Under the pieces are notes generated by a model that was not told the origin of the DNA, made no database searches, and saw only the letters and a program-made list of their open reading frames with translations. This document shows positions 20,316 to 30,956 of a DNA stretch of 45,000 bases, one piece after another (within the stretch, counting starts at the first letter, position 1; every line of letters starts with the position of its first letter). The position numbers were made by a program, and so were the translations under genes. Source of the stretch: Adiantum capillus-veneris (taxonomy: Eukaryota > Streptophyta > Polypodiopsida > Polypodiales > Pteridaceae); the NCBI GenBank assembly GCA_014529385.2, contig CM043959.1:59296253-59341252 (forward strand), in the 5' to 3' direction.

Positions 20316-22920
20316 TGAGGCGGTCCGGGGCGGGCAACAAGAAGAGCGGCCTCTAAACACCCTTCGAGGCTCCCGTGCTGCTCAATTGGGGTTGGGGCAA
20401 GCACAATCAGAGACAACAACAACCCACAGCCAGAAACCAAACACGAAAAGGGGCACCACCTAGTTGTAGATGCGAACTAGGACGCACGTGATATCTCCTT
20501 GTACTCAAACGCACAAAGAGAGGGGAATGCAAGATAGCCACAGACACCAAACACAAACATTCACCATGCTAGAGAGAGGTAAAGAGCACAAATCAACTTG
20601 AGCAACTCAGTCTTAGCCTCAAAGACTAGATGCACACAAAGCTTGATGAGAAATAGAGAGACAACACAAAACTTGACCTTGTTGCCAATACACAAATTGT
20701 CTTAGGGTCACCGGAGCCCTCTCACCGAGCACCCTCTTACAATTGACCTTTTAGGCAAACAATTCAGCAAGCCCTCAAACCACCAAGCATGAAATGGCAC
20801 AACAAACTTCAAGGACAATATACCTTCAACCACCTGATGAGCCAACTTATCAAGTCAATTTGGAGAGAAGAGTCGTAGTTGAAGCATACAATTGCACCCA
20901 AAACTATAAATCTTATTTATGCACAAGAGTAGACTACAAGTGTGGTGAAGAGTATGGCATACACTCCACTCCTCTAGATGACATAACTAACTTCAAGCTT
21001 CTCCATGCACCTATGTGTAATTATGGAATAGAGCACTCACGATGCACACACTCTACACAACTAGGCTTGAAGAGTGGTGTGTTATGTGTTGAGAATGGTG
21101 TGGTGTAGTGTGATCATGTGATCATTTACAAGGGAGAGAAGGGCTCTATTTATAGTTTTTAGAAGCCCCGATTAGGATTAGGCCTAATCAAGTTTATTTG
21201 AAGGAATAAAAGATACTGCATTTTTTTATTTTTTATTTTAATGAGGGTGGGTCTCTCTTGTCCTTTGAGTCACATGGATGTGGGCTCAAGGGAAGAGAAT
21301 TATTGAGGATGAAAGCAGAGAGGGATTGAGTGAATAATTTGGGAGGGCCTACTCTAGTAGAGCGTGCATTTTACAATAAGGTTAGTGATTAGTAATTAGT
21401 AATTATCACTAAAATATATTTACAAAATCATTCACCAAATGGTGAGATATATGATGAGAAAAGTTAGAGAAGAGATGAGCTTGTAAAGAGAGGTTGAAGC
21501 TTTGGGGAAGTTGACATTCACCTCTTTACAGCACCGGAAGAAGAAGCAGTCAGCATGGCGAAGCAGCGCGTGTCGATGAAACTATGTTATTTCAAACCTT
21601 GGAAAATTCATGATAAAAGCCTTCATTTGCAGAGGTTATCTTTGGATTTTTGCTGATTTTTTGAAGTTCTTTACAAAGTTGAAGAGAGTATGGTAAAATG
21701 GACATATATGTAGAGAGAAAGGGGGACACATAGGGTGTAGAAATGGAGGATGAAGGCTATTGAGGTGTGAGAGATGTGGCAATGGTGAAGAGGGTGAATT
21801 AGGACATGGGAGTTGCAGGTTTGGGAGTGGGAAGGAGAGGGAGGAGTGTGTGTGAAAGAGGAAAATGATAAAGTGGAAGAGGGAGTGTGGCTGCATAGCA
21901 TAGGCAAACTGGGGTCCACCAATAAAATCATAGCTCACAACTCGTAGCTCAAAAATATATGAAAAACTTTGAGGTGAAAGTTCAACTCACGAGATACAAA
22001 TTTTGTTTATATCACCTTTTCAAATTTGGGGAGCATGTGATCTTTAAAAATTCAGCAAAACCGACTGGTTTTTCCACTGCACAAGGTCCTTGTGAGGTCC
22101 TTCTTTGGATGATTCTTTTGAATACCTCCAAGAGTGAGCTCCCCATGGTGCATGCATGCATGCCACATACCCTTGACCTTATTTGGTAGGTCTATAATTG
22201 AAGATATTGTTGAGATCATGATATAAGTGAATAGTACAACTAAGAAAATCAAATATTGAGGGGTCTAAAAGAATATGTACATGTCAAATATAAATAATAT
22301 AGGTGGAAAAAATATAAAGGGGTCAAAATAAATCTCTCTCATTATAAGTCTACCATAAAAAGATGAATATTTTTTGTGGTCTAATTTATGAGAGTAATAG
22401 AGATTAGATGTAGGAAGGAAAAAATCACAATAGTGAAAAAATATACACATAAATAGAACTAGTTTTTTTGGATTTTTGTTGGGATGGAGTCACACCAAAA
22501 ATACGAGAATCTTGCATGAAATTATTTTTATATAGAATAAAAAGTATGCAAAATGGTAAGAAAAAATATGGTAATGGTGAGTGAATGTACAAAGCATAAA
22601 TAACACACACCTAAGTATAAATATTTAAATAAATACCAAAATAATTATGAAAAATCCTCTTATTTAGGCCCTATATACAATGAAATATTTACACACAAAT
22701 GGGCCATAATATACTTATATTTTTATATATTTTTTATTTTATGGCTCAACTAGCCCAATGACTAGCTAATTAAGGGTTTTTAAGAAGATATAGGAAAAGT
22801 CCCCTAACTCACACACGCCTATGTACAGTGAAATGGTAGGGATAACCAAAATGTTTGAGTGATTTGATAGGGTGAGATAGCTTACTATGGCAATTATGGA
22901 AGGCCGAAAAACGGCTATCA
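20316..22920 (-). repeat. 3' LTR of the gag-only element
   Basis: On the + strand it runs from TGAGGCGGTCC to GGCTATCA. It is almost identical to 25468-28065 with scattered substitutions and small indels. The 60-104 residue open frames inside it occur in both copies and are not treated as genes. Confidence 0.93.
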
Positions 22921-22936
22921 TTAGCCCCCCCCTTAG
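22921..22936 (-). promoter_or_regulatory. Polypurine tract of the gag-only element
   Basis: Reads CTAAGGGGGGGGCTAA on the minus strand directly before the 3' LTR. Its position fixes the element orientation. Confidence 0.8.
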
Positions 22937-23099
22937 ATAATGGTACATTCATGTACCATTTATCCGACCATACAACATGTAGATTGTGTAACTTCTGTCT
23001 TTGTCTGCTCTCATCTTTGAAGAACCTTTGTTGTATGATTAAGAAACCTTGTGTGATATGAAAGGTTCTGAGAGCCAATAGTAGGATGTAATGAAGTGA

Positions 23100-24530
23100 C
23101 TAAGTAAACCTCCTCCATTGAGAAAGTTTCCATAAGCACCCCCCAAGATCAAAGATCTTGAAATATCTTTCCCAAAGAGAGATGTATGGTATGGAATCAC
23201 TTACTGATTTTGGTCGAAGAAAGTTGTAGATTTTATTGTTGTCCATCATTGCATCTATCACTATGAATGTGATATAAAGGATTGGTTGCACTTCCTCTTG
23301 TGTAAAGTTGATATATCTGCTACGATCTTCAAGAGCTTGTATGAGCAAATTCTTGAACTGTAGCTCATAAATTTCATTCAACCTGGGTAGGCTCATCAAG
23401 TCAAAATTTCTATGATCTTCATGATTTAGGAAAGCTTGATCCATGCTTCCAACTGCTATTGGAAGATATTGCAAATAGTTTACCACATAAGTAGATAATA
23501 GACGAAGGTTTCTATTGCTTCCAACACATTGGAAGAGAATAGATTTTGGTACTGATTGATGAAATATCCACATGTAGCAATTAAAAAGTTTTTCATCTAT
23601 GATGAAGACCAAAAGCATCACAATGTGTGACCTCCATACACCAAAGAACCAAATGTAGAAGTTTTGGAAACATTTGTTTATCACCAAGTATTCATGTCCT
23701 CTTCCACTTAAGAAGGTATGGTGCCCCGGATGAAAGGTATATGTGAAGAGAAGAGAAGTTGACTTTGAAGAGGTGAAACCCAATGTGAAGATGATTAGGG
23801 CTTCAAAAGTTTGGATTTTCTTGCTAAGAGATTGTCCCATGAATGAAGAGCCACCCACTAAAACACCATTGGAGAGAATGATACCCTTCTCACAGTTTCC
23901 TTTTATGATTTTATTTTTTACTACTCTACCATGTTCTTCATCCCCTTCTAAGCCCCCCCTTTGGCAAGGTTGTAACTCCTCACATTGTACCACCTCAAAG
24001 GTTGATGGATTACTGTTTGATTTTGTGAAAACTTTGGCTTCTTGCATGATTGGGGCCTCCATGCTTAATATACATGGGTCATACCAATGCTTTCCAACAT
24101 CCTCAAACACTTTTTGAAGATTATCCTCACATGGATTCAAGTCACACTCTTCTACTTTGTTTTGGAGTTGGCATTCCATGTACACAATCATCTCTTTATC
24201 ATCAATGTGGTCTATGATCTCCCTACCTATGATCTCATCTTTTTCTTCACTCTCTTCTTTTAGACAAGATACACTCTCAGAACATTCCATAAGATCAAGG
24301 TTACCTTCAAGGTCTTCATTATCCATAGAGTCATGTTGCACAAAAGCTTCGTCTGCTCGGACTAGAAATTGATCCTCCGCCAAAAGGTTGGATGTATCCA
24401 TTATTAAATCATCAATGCCATTTGAGATATCTTGTGTCGATTTTTGCATGCTTGTGATAAAGGTAGAAGAAAGAGATTCCACATTTGAGTCTTGGCCACA
24501 CACTTTAGCACTTGAATAATCAGTTGGCAT
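23100..24530 (-). CDS. Second internal protein of the gag-only element, unknown function
   Basis: An uninterrupted 476-codon frame. Residues 1-200 are strongly acidic with many Glu/Asp and Ser. Residues 240-268 and 302-323 are hydrophobic and could be membrane segments or buried strands. The region between them has HPGHHTFLSGRGHEYLV and FGVWRSH. The C-terminal 150 residues are mixed and end SQWRRFT. It overlaps the end of the gag frame by about 125 bases in a different frame, so expression could need frameshifting, splicing or internal initiation, or the overlap may be damage. I find no protease, RT or integrase motif. It lies where pol or an env-like gene would normally be. The long open frame without stops suggests it was maintained until recently. 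Confidence 0.6.
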   Translation of the reverse strand: MPTDYSSAKVCGQDSNVESLSSTFITSMQKSTQDISNGIDDLIMDTSNLLAEDQFLVRADEAFVQHDSMDNEDLEGNLDLMECSESVSCLKEESEEKDEIIGREIIDHIDDKEMIVYMECQLQNKVEECDLNPCEDNLQKVFEDVGKHWYDPCILSMEAPIMQEAKVFTKSNSNPSTFEVVQCEELQPCQRGGLEGDEEHGRVVKNKIIKGNCEKGIILSNGVLVGGSSFMGQSLSKKIQTFEALIIFTLGFTSSKSTSLLFTYTFHPGHHTFLSGRGHEYLVINKCFQNFYIWFFGVWRSHIVMLLVFIIDEKLFNCYMWIFHQSVPKSILFQCVGSNRNLRLLSTYVVNYLQYLPIAVGSMDQAFLNHEDHRNFDLMSLPRLNEIYELQFKNLLIQALEDRSRYINFTQEEVQPILYITFIVIDAMMDNNKIYNFLRPKSVSDSIPYISLWERYFKIFDLGGCLWKLSQWRRFT

Positions 24531-25156
24531 GTAAGTAACTTCTTCAACATTTGTCGGGTAGAAGGAGACAAGTATGGCAAAGGAGATGACTCCTTGATAA
24601 AAACACTTTCATGATGGTTGGTTCTTCCAGCGTGATGGAAACCATTTTTGATGTAGAAGTACTTGTGAAACTTCCTTCGGGCAATAGTGACCGCTTCTTC
24701 AAAGGTAGAGGGTCCACTACAAGTAACTTTAGTCTTTAGGAAAGGAGACAAACCCGAAATAAATTGCTCCATTTTTACATAATCTGGAAATGTAGAACTA
24801 AACCCACATCCTCTCCATTGACGAGAAAAAATATCCTCATAAGCATAGTAGTCTTCACCATGTTGTTGAAGTCTCCCTAATGAAGCCCATGCTTTCTCCA
24901 TTGTTGAAAATTTAGAGAATCTGGTCTTCAAAGCTTTGGAAATTTTGGTATACCCATCTTCAATCTGAGAAGACATACTCCAAAACCATTGCTCAGCGTT
25001 GCCTCTAAGGCATAGCAATAGAAAATCCCCTTTTTCAATGTCATCCCTTTTACCAAGGATACGACAAACCATTCTAAAATCAGCAAGAAAATCATCAACA
25101 TCTTCTTCTAGATTTCCGAAGAAGATTGGGATATCATCAAAGGTATAGCGTGTCAT
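24404..25156 (-). CDS. gag: Gag capsid protein of the gag-only element
   Basis: The first ATG after the leader, at 25156, opens MTRYTFDDIPIFFGNLEEDV. The Retrotrans_gag core follows: LADFRMVCRILG, GNAEQWFWSM, KALKTRFSKF and MEQFISGLSPFLKTKV to about residue 165. The last 60 residues do not look like gag, and the authentic continuation may be the other frame from about 24560. It lacks a zinc knuckle in this frame. Gag would form particles and package the element RNA. The capsid region is free of stops. Confidence 0.8.
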   Translation of the reverse strand: MTRYTFDDIPIFFGNLEEDVDDFLADFRMVCRILGKRDDIEKGDFLLLCLRGNAEQWFWSMSSQIEDGYTKISKALKTRFSKFSTMEKAWASLGRLQQHGEDYYAYEDIFSRQWRGCGFSSTFPDYVKMEQFISGLSPFLKTKVTCSGPSTFEEAVTIARRKFHKYFYIKNGFHHAGRTNHHESVFIKESSPLPYLSPSTRQMLKKLLTCQLIIQVLKCVAKTQMWNLFLLPLSQACKNRHKISQMALMI

Positions 25157-25449
25157 AGTCTCTCAATGTTAGAAGCACACAAAGATTAGTTCCAAACAAT
25201 CATGTTCTCTCATGACATCAACTAACTACACAGTTTTGAAAGGTCTTTCAACATGAAGTCTAGATTCTTATGTGAAAATGTTTTTTTCCTTTCTTATGTT
25301 ATGATAATCCAAACCATATTCTAGATCAATTTCTGTTACCTTGAAATTAAACTTGGTCACACAAGTTTTCATGATTCATAACATCTACTTGATTATGCTA
25401 AAATTCAAGCATTCATGCAATACAACAACAATAAGCACAAAGACATTCC

Positions 25450-25464
25450 TCCGTGGGAGAACCA
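25450..25464 (-). promoter_or_regulatory. Candidate primer-binding site of the gag-only element
   Basis: Three bases inside the 5' LTR the minus strand reads TGGTTCTCCCACGGA. It starts with the TGG that pairs with a tRNA CCA end. I could not name the tRNA. Confidence 0.5.
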
Positions 25465-25467
25465 ATT

Positions 25468-28065
25468 TGAGGCGGTCCGGGGCATGCAACAAGAAGAGCG
25501 GCCTCTAAACACCCTTTGAGGCTCCTGTGCTGCTCAATTGGGGTTGGGTCAAGCACAATCAGAGACAACAACAACCCACAGCCAGAAACCAAACACGAAA
25601 AGGGGCACCACCCAGTTGTAGATGCGAACTAGGACGCACGTGATATCTCCTTGTACTCAAACGCACAAAGAGAGGGGAATGCAAGATAGCCACACACACA
25701 CCAAACACAAACATTCACCACGCCAGAGAGAGGTAAAGAGCACAAATCAACTTGAGCAACTCAGTCTTAGCCTTAAAAACTAGATGCACACAAAGCTTGA
25801 TGAGAAATAGAGAGACAACACAAAACTTGACCTTGTTGCCAATACACAAATTGTCTTAGGGTCACGGGAGCCCTCTCACCGAGCACCCTCTTACAATTGA
25901 CCTTTTAAGCAAACAATTCAACAAGCCCTCAAACCACCAAGCATAAAATGGCACAACAAACTTTAAGGACAATATACCTTCAACCACCTGATGAGCCAAC
26001 TTATCAAGTCAATTTGGAGAGAAGAGTCGTAGTTGCAGCATACAATTGCACCCAAAAGTATAAATCTTATTTATGCACAAGAGTAAGCTACAAGTGTGGT
26101 GAAGAGTATGGCATACACTCCACTCCTCTAGATGACATAACTAACTTCAAGCTTCTCCATGCACCTATGTGTAATTATGGAATAGAGCACTCACGATGCA
26201 CACACTCTACACAACTAGGCTTGAAGAGTGGTGTGTTATGTGTTGAGAATGGTGTGGTGTAGTGTGATCATGTGATCATTTACAAGGGAGAGAAGGGCTC
26301 TATTTATAGGTTTTAGAAGCCCCGATTAGGATTAGGCCTAATCAAGTTTATTTGAAGGAATAAAAGATACTGCATTTTTTTATTTTTTATTTTAATGAGG
26401 GTGGGTCTCTCTTGTCCTTGAGTCACATGGATGTGGGCTCAAGGGAAGAGAATTATTGAGGATGAAAGGAGAGAGGGATTGAGTGAATAATTTAGGAGGG
26501 TCTACTCTAGTAGAGCGTGCATTTTACAATAAGGTTAGTGGTTAGTAATTAGTAATTATCACTAAAATATATTTACAAAATCATTCACCAAATGGTGAGA
26601 TATATGATGAGAAAAGTTAAAGAAGGGATGAGCTTGTAAAGAGAGGTTGAAGCTTTGGGGAAGTTGACATTCACCTCTTTACAGCACCGGAAGAAGAAGC
26701 AGTCAGCATGGCGAAGCAGCGCGTGTCGATGAAACTATGTTATTTCAAACCTTGGAAAATTCATGATAAAAGCCTTCATTTGCAGAGGTTATCTTTGGAT
26801 TTTTGCTGATTTTTTGAAGTTCTTTACAAAGTTGAAGAGAGTATGGTAATATGGACATATATGTAGAGAGAAAGGGAGACACATAGAGTGTAGAAATGGA
26901 GGATGAAGGCTATTGAGGTGTGAGAGATGTGGCAATGGTGAAGAGGGTGAATTAGGACATGGGAGTTGCAGGTTTGGGAGTGGGAAGGAGAGGGAGGAGT
27001 GTGTGTGAAAGAGGAAAATGATAAAGGGGAAGAGGGAGTGTGGCTGCATAGCATAGGCAAACTGGGGTCCACCAATAAAATCATAGCTCACAGCTCGTAG
27101 CTCAAAAAAATATGAAAAACTTTGAGGTGAAAGTTCAACTCACGAGCTACAACTTTTGTTTGTATCACCCTTTCAAATTTGGGGAGCATGTGATCTTTAA
27201 AAATTCAGCAAAACCAACTGTATTTTCGACTGCACAAGGTCCTTGTGAGGTCCTTCTTTGGATGATTCTTTTGAATACCTCCAAGAGTGAGCTCCCCATG
27301 GTGCATGCATGCATGCCACATACCCTTGACCTTATTTGGTAGGTCTATAATTGAAGATATTATTGAGATCATGATATAAGTGAATAGTACAACTAAGAAA
27401 ATCAAATATTGAGGGGTCTAAAAGAATATGTACATGTCAAATATAAATAATATAGGTGGAAAAAATATAAAGGGATCAAAATAAATCTCTCTCATTATAA
27501 GTCTACCATAAAAAGATGAATATTTTTTGTGGTCTAATTTATGAGAGTAATAGAGAATAGATGTAGGAAGGAAAAAATCACAATAGTGAAAAAATATACA
27601 CATAAATAGAACTAGTTTTTTTGGATTTTTGTTGGGATGGAGTCACACCAAAAATACGAGAAGCTTGCATGAAATTATTTTTATATAGAATAAAGAGTAT
27701 GCAAAATGGTAAGAAAAAATATGGTAATGGTGAGTCAATGTACATAGCATAAATAACACACACCTAAGTATAAATATTTAAATAAATACCAAAATAATTA
27801 TGAAAAATCCTTATATTTAGGTCCTATATACAATGAAATATTTACACACAAATGGGCCATAATATACTTATATTTTTTTATTTTTTTGGATCAACTAACC
27901 CAGTGACTAGCTAATTAAGGGTTTTTAAGAAGATATGGGAAAAGTCCCCTAACTCACACACGCCTATGTACAGTGAAATGGTAGGGATAACCAAAATCTT
28001 TGAGTGATTTGATAGGGTGAGGTAGCTTACTATGGCAATTATGGAAAGCCAAAAAAGGGCTATCA
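25468..28065 (-). repeat. 5' LTR of the gag-only element
   Basis: Right-hand copy of the 2.6 kb repeat, ending GGGCTATCA directly before the resumed TNP2 exon. Confidence 0.93.
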
Positions 28066-29902
28066 GCATAAAATCCTTCAGGTAAGAGTAGAACAGTTTG
28101 TGGTGTCTATGTGTCCTTATATATAGGTTGACATTCACTAAGATGTTTTATTGTTTATAGTTTGTACTTCCCATAACTATTAGTGGTTATAGGGACAGTA
28201 AGGTAAAGGCTGCAATATTCAAAGTGGGCGAGATTGTGAGGTAATGGGTTTTTTTCAAGTACTATATCATGTTGTGCATGCATGAACAATGGAATTTTTT
28301 TTCATCTACTATATTATTTGTGCCCTGTAGATTTGTGAGCTCCAAGGAGATAGAAGTAGAAGCCATACCAGTAGCCCATCAGCTAGCAATAGAGGCAATG
28401 TGTGCTATTGAGGTGCATTCCCACGTACAATCCTTGTTAGCCAAATACACCTATTGCTTCACCTTGTTGAGGAGATTGCCATTTGTGGGGTGGTTCACTC
28501 TAGATGGATGTTCTTCTTGGACAGATTCTTGAAGACTTTAAAGGATTTTGTTAGATGGAGGTCACAACCGGAGGTATGCAAAATCAATACAATATAGATA
28601 GCATGTATACGCTATGGAGTTACTAATAAATATATGTGGTTTTAATGTTTTCAGGCGAGCATGGCAGAAGGTTGGGTGGTGCAAGAGGCATTTGTGTATG
28701 TCTCACAGTGGATCTATCATTGCCTCGTCTGTGGAGTGAAGAAGAGGATCCTAGGAAGCACTCAACCATTCCCAGTGGAAAAGGCTCACTCTTGGTCATG
28801 GATAGAGAGTTTCATGCTATAGTCAACAACTACTGTTTACTCAATGCCACTATCATGACCAAATGGGCCACTGTGTACTTGGAAGCCCGCGCAGCTAGAG
28901 AAAGGGATTGAGATGCATGGAAGAGGTCCAATGGAGGTAGACGTGCACCTCCTTTTCCTAAAGAGCTTGCAAAATATCCTGATTTGATTCAAGTAGAGTG
29001 GATCCATAATTCCATGACCAATGCCAAAGCACAAGGAGAAAAAATAAGCCCTAAAGAATGGGAGTATGCGCGAGGATGCTTGCCCAAGGTGAGTGTGTAT
29101 ATGTTATGTATGCATGTATGCAAATCACTTAATGAAATGCGATGTAACCTCTTATGCATTGTGATTGTAGGGTCTCATTTTCAACTCCATTTGGTCCCAA
29201 GGCCGACATTTTCGCACCCGCAAGATAGATGAGCATCAGACCACTAATAATTGTGGCGTGATGGGAAACTTTGACACAACAACAGATGAGGTCAGATATT
29301 GTGGTACTATAGAAAGAATAATCAAAGTGGATTTCAGATCTTTTCACAAATTCCTCTTTGAGTGCCGATGGTTTGCGGGTGAGGTCAAAAGACATGAAAG
29401 TGGGCTCATTATGGTGGATTCCACCCAATTCCATCGGGAAAAAATTGACAACTTGGTGTATCCTAGTAGTTGCGAGCAGGTAATTTAGGCTATGTGCAAT
29501 TAACTTAAATTAAAAATTTAATATATGTATATCAACTTATTCTTTGTATATGACGTACAGGTCTTTTATGTGCCATGTATATATCAAAGAAGACTTTGGT
29601 ATGTCATTCCAGTCACGCCGCGGGGTAGATCTATCTTTGCAGAGACGGACATCGAGCCAGTAATTGATCCCATCATACCATCACCACAAGATGCAGAGGA
29701 AGATGTAGTAGAAGTTGAAGAAGGTCAGCCAAGCCTTGCAAATAGTCATCTTGAGGAGGAGGAAGAGGGAGAAAGCGATGATGATTCTACAGGAGGTGAT
29801 GTAGAGGAGGAAGAATCTCTAAACTTGTTTATTGATTTGAATACTATGGGTCTAAATATGGATCTTAGTGCTTGTAGAGATCTTATACAAGATGAGAATT
29901 AA
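28066..29902 (+). pseudogene. TNP2 C-terminal exons (DUF4218 and DUF4216)
   Basis: Right of the LTR the gene resumes in mid-codon with HKILQ (to 28081). Exons follow at 28161-28240 (LPITISGYRDSKVKAAIF), 28331-28573, 28655-29088, 29171-29479 and 29561-29902. The exon at 28331 loses frame by one T at about 28416; the conserved block HLVEEIAICGVVHSRWMFF then appears in the next frame. A second shift is near 28715 and a TGA is at 28909-28911. The 29171 exon has the DUF4216 pattern (NCGVMGNF, YCGTIERIIKVDF, LFECRWFAGEV), and the last exon has VFYVPCIYQRRLWYVI and a long Glu-rich tail. The role of these domains is not established in detail. Confidence 0.85.
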
Positions 29903-30702
29903 TAAAACTCTCCATTCTTTCACTTGGTGTAGTATATGATTAATTTGTAAATGTTTCGTTATGTGCTTATGAATAGTATTTGTAATGGTTTTGTTCTGAG
30001 TTCAATGATTTATGTATAGAATTTTTAGAGTGAAAGAGAGATTAAGTGAAGTGAGCAAGCATTCTGGAGAGTGTAGGAGTTGTAGTGTGTAAATACGTTT
30101 TGAGTTTTATTGGATTTAAATGGAAACCCACGGGAGAGGGAGGGGGAAAGGGGTCTATGGCCTTAGCGGTAATGGGTGCTGCAATAATCGCGGTAATACG
30201 TGCGGTAATATGCCGCTTGATCAACAAAAGGGTTTCTCTCTCTTCATTTTGAATTCCTCTCTCTTGTTTTGCGGTAATGGCCTGCGATAAACATCACGAT
30301 GTCTCATAGTGACTGCAGCAAAACAAAGGTCACAAATCCTTCTCAAGAAGCCACACACCTTCTTTCTCTACCTTTCCTACATTTCATAATGCACCACAAA
30401 GCAGCATAGAGTGCTACTCGAGCTTAATGCAGGGCATTTTTCCGGCAACGTCGTCAAAAATGTGCACGTTTGTCGTACGTGTCAATGCAAGGGACTTGTC
30501 GTACATTGTGTGTGAGCCGCAAATGGCTGCAAGCACACAACCAGATTAATCTAGCAAGCTCAAGAGAGCAATGGTGTGTCACTCACTGGCCTACGCTCGC
30601 CTTCGTGGAGGATTCCTCATCGTGAAGAAGAAGGAGCTACCGCCGTGCCGTGCTCAACCGCCTCGCCGCCACCGTGCCGTCGTCGCAATGCTCAATCGCA
30701 CA

Positions 30703-30710
<8 letters not shown>
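29903..30710. other. 3' flank of the TNP2 gene
   Basis: Contains the AT-rich 3' UTR and the GCGGTAAT cluster. From about 30330 on it holds sequence with no recognisable gene. A TAGTG at 30307-30311 could be an element end, but no matching CACTA end was found on the left. Confidence 0.35.
30157..30290. repeat. GCGGTAAT motif cluster (candidate right subterminal repeat)
   Basis: Four GCGGTAAT copies lie about 250-390 bases after the TNP2 stop. They are inverted relative to the ATTACCGC cluster at 12883-12962. The flanking sequence differs between the two clusters, so the shared octamer itself is the signal. Confidence 0.5.
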
Positions 30711-30747
<37 letters not shown>

Positions 30748-30770
30748 ACGCATACACACACACACACAAG
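30711..30770. repeat. (CT)n-(CA)n compound microsatellite
   Basis: A CT run is followed after a short break by a CA run. Confidence 0.95.
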
Positions 30771-30956
30771 GAGATGATGAAGAAGAAGATGGAGATGAAG
30801 CAAGAGCACTCTTCAATTGCACAAATGAAACAATGAGTGATTTTTAGGTTTAGGTGACTTTTATATGAGTTCGCACATTCACACTTGGGCGCTTATGCCT
30901 TGCCAACTAACCCTTAAATGTTTTAGTTACAGTGCGCCTCTCATCGGCGATCACTC

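Larger units (their letters stand above)
20316..28065 (-). mobile_element. Gag-only LTR retroelement (TR-GAG-like), minus orientation
   Basis: Two near-identical direct repeats of 2.6 kb (20316-22920 and 25468-28065) have TG...CA ends and enclose a 2.55 kb interior. Orientation is minus: a candidate primer-binding site lies beside the right LTR, a G8 polypurine tract beside the left LTR, and both internal ORFs are on the minus strand. The interior codes for a gag and a second protein but has no protease, RT, RNase H or integrase, so the element must have used enzymes from another one. It interrupts the TNP2 gene. No target-site duplication is present. Confidence 0.9.
13208..29902 (+). pseudogene. 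CACTA (En/Spm) TNP2 transposase gene, split by two insertions
   Basis: The gene codes for the transposase that binds and cuts CACTA element ends. Recognisable blocks, in order: a cysteine block with CPC (13208-13288, continued at 18279) resembling the Transpos_assoc domain; the Transposase_21/TNP2 core (18820-20204); the DUF4218 region (20209-20315, continued at 28066-28908); and the DUF4216 region (29171-29650), followed by an acidic tail ending at 29902. Introns at 19616-19693, 28082-28160, 28241-28330, 28574-28654, 29089-29170 and 29480-29560 all have GT/AG ends. It is interrupted by a copia element (13289-18278) and a gag-only LTR element (20316-28065). It also carries stops (18335, 18350, 20206, 28909) and frameshifts (about 18803, 28416 and 28715), so it is inactive. 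Confidence 0.9.

Noticed and set aside
20794-21108. 104-residue open frame, repeated at 25948-26262
   Set aside because: It lies within both LTR copies, so its duplication reflects the LTRs. No family resemblance was seen and it is on the strand opposite to the element.
23743-24117. 124-residue + strand frame
   Set aside because: It is antisense to the 476-codon ORF, which is longer and agrees with the element orientation.
23100-24530. Env-like gene of an LTR retroelement
   Set aside because: Two hydrophobic segments alone do not support an envelope role. No signal peptide, cleavage site or family motif is visible.
30307-30311. TAGTG as the right end of the CACTA element
   Set aside because: The inverted counterpart (CACTATGAGAC-like) was not found on the left side, so the end is unproven.
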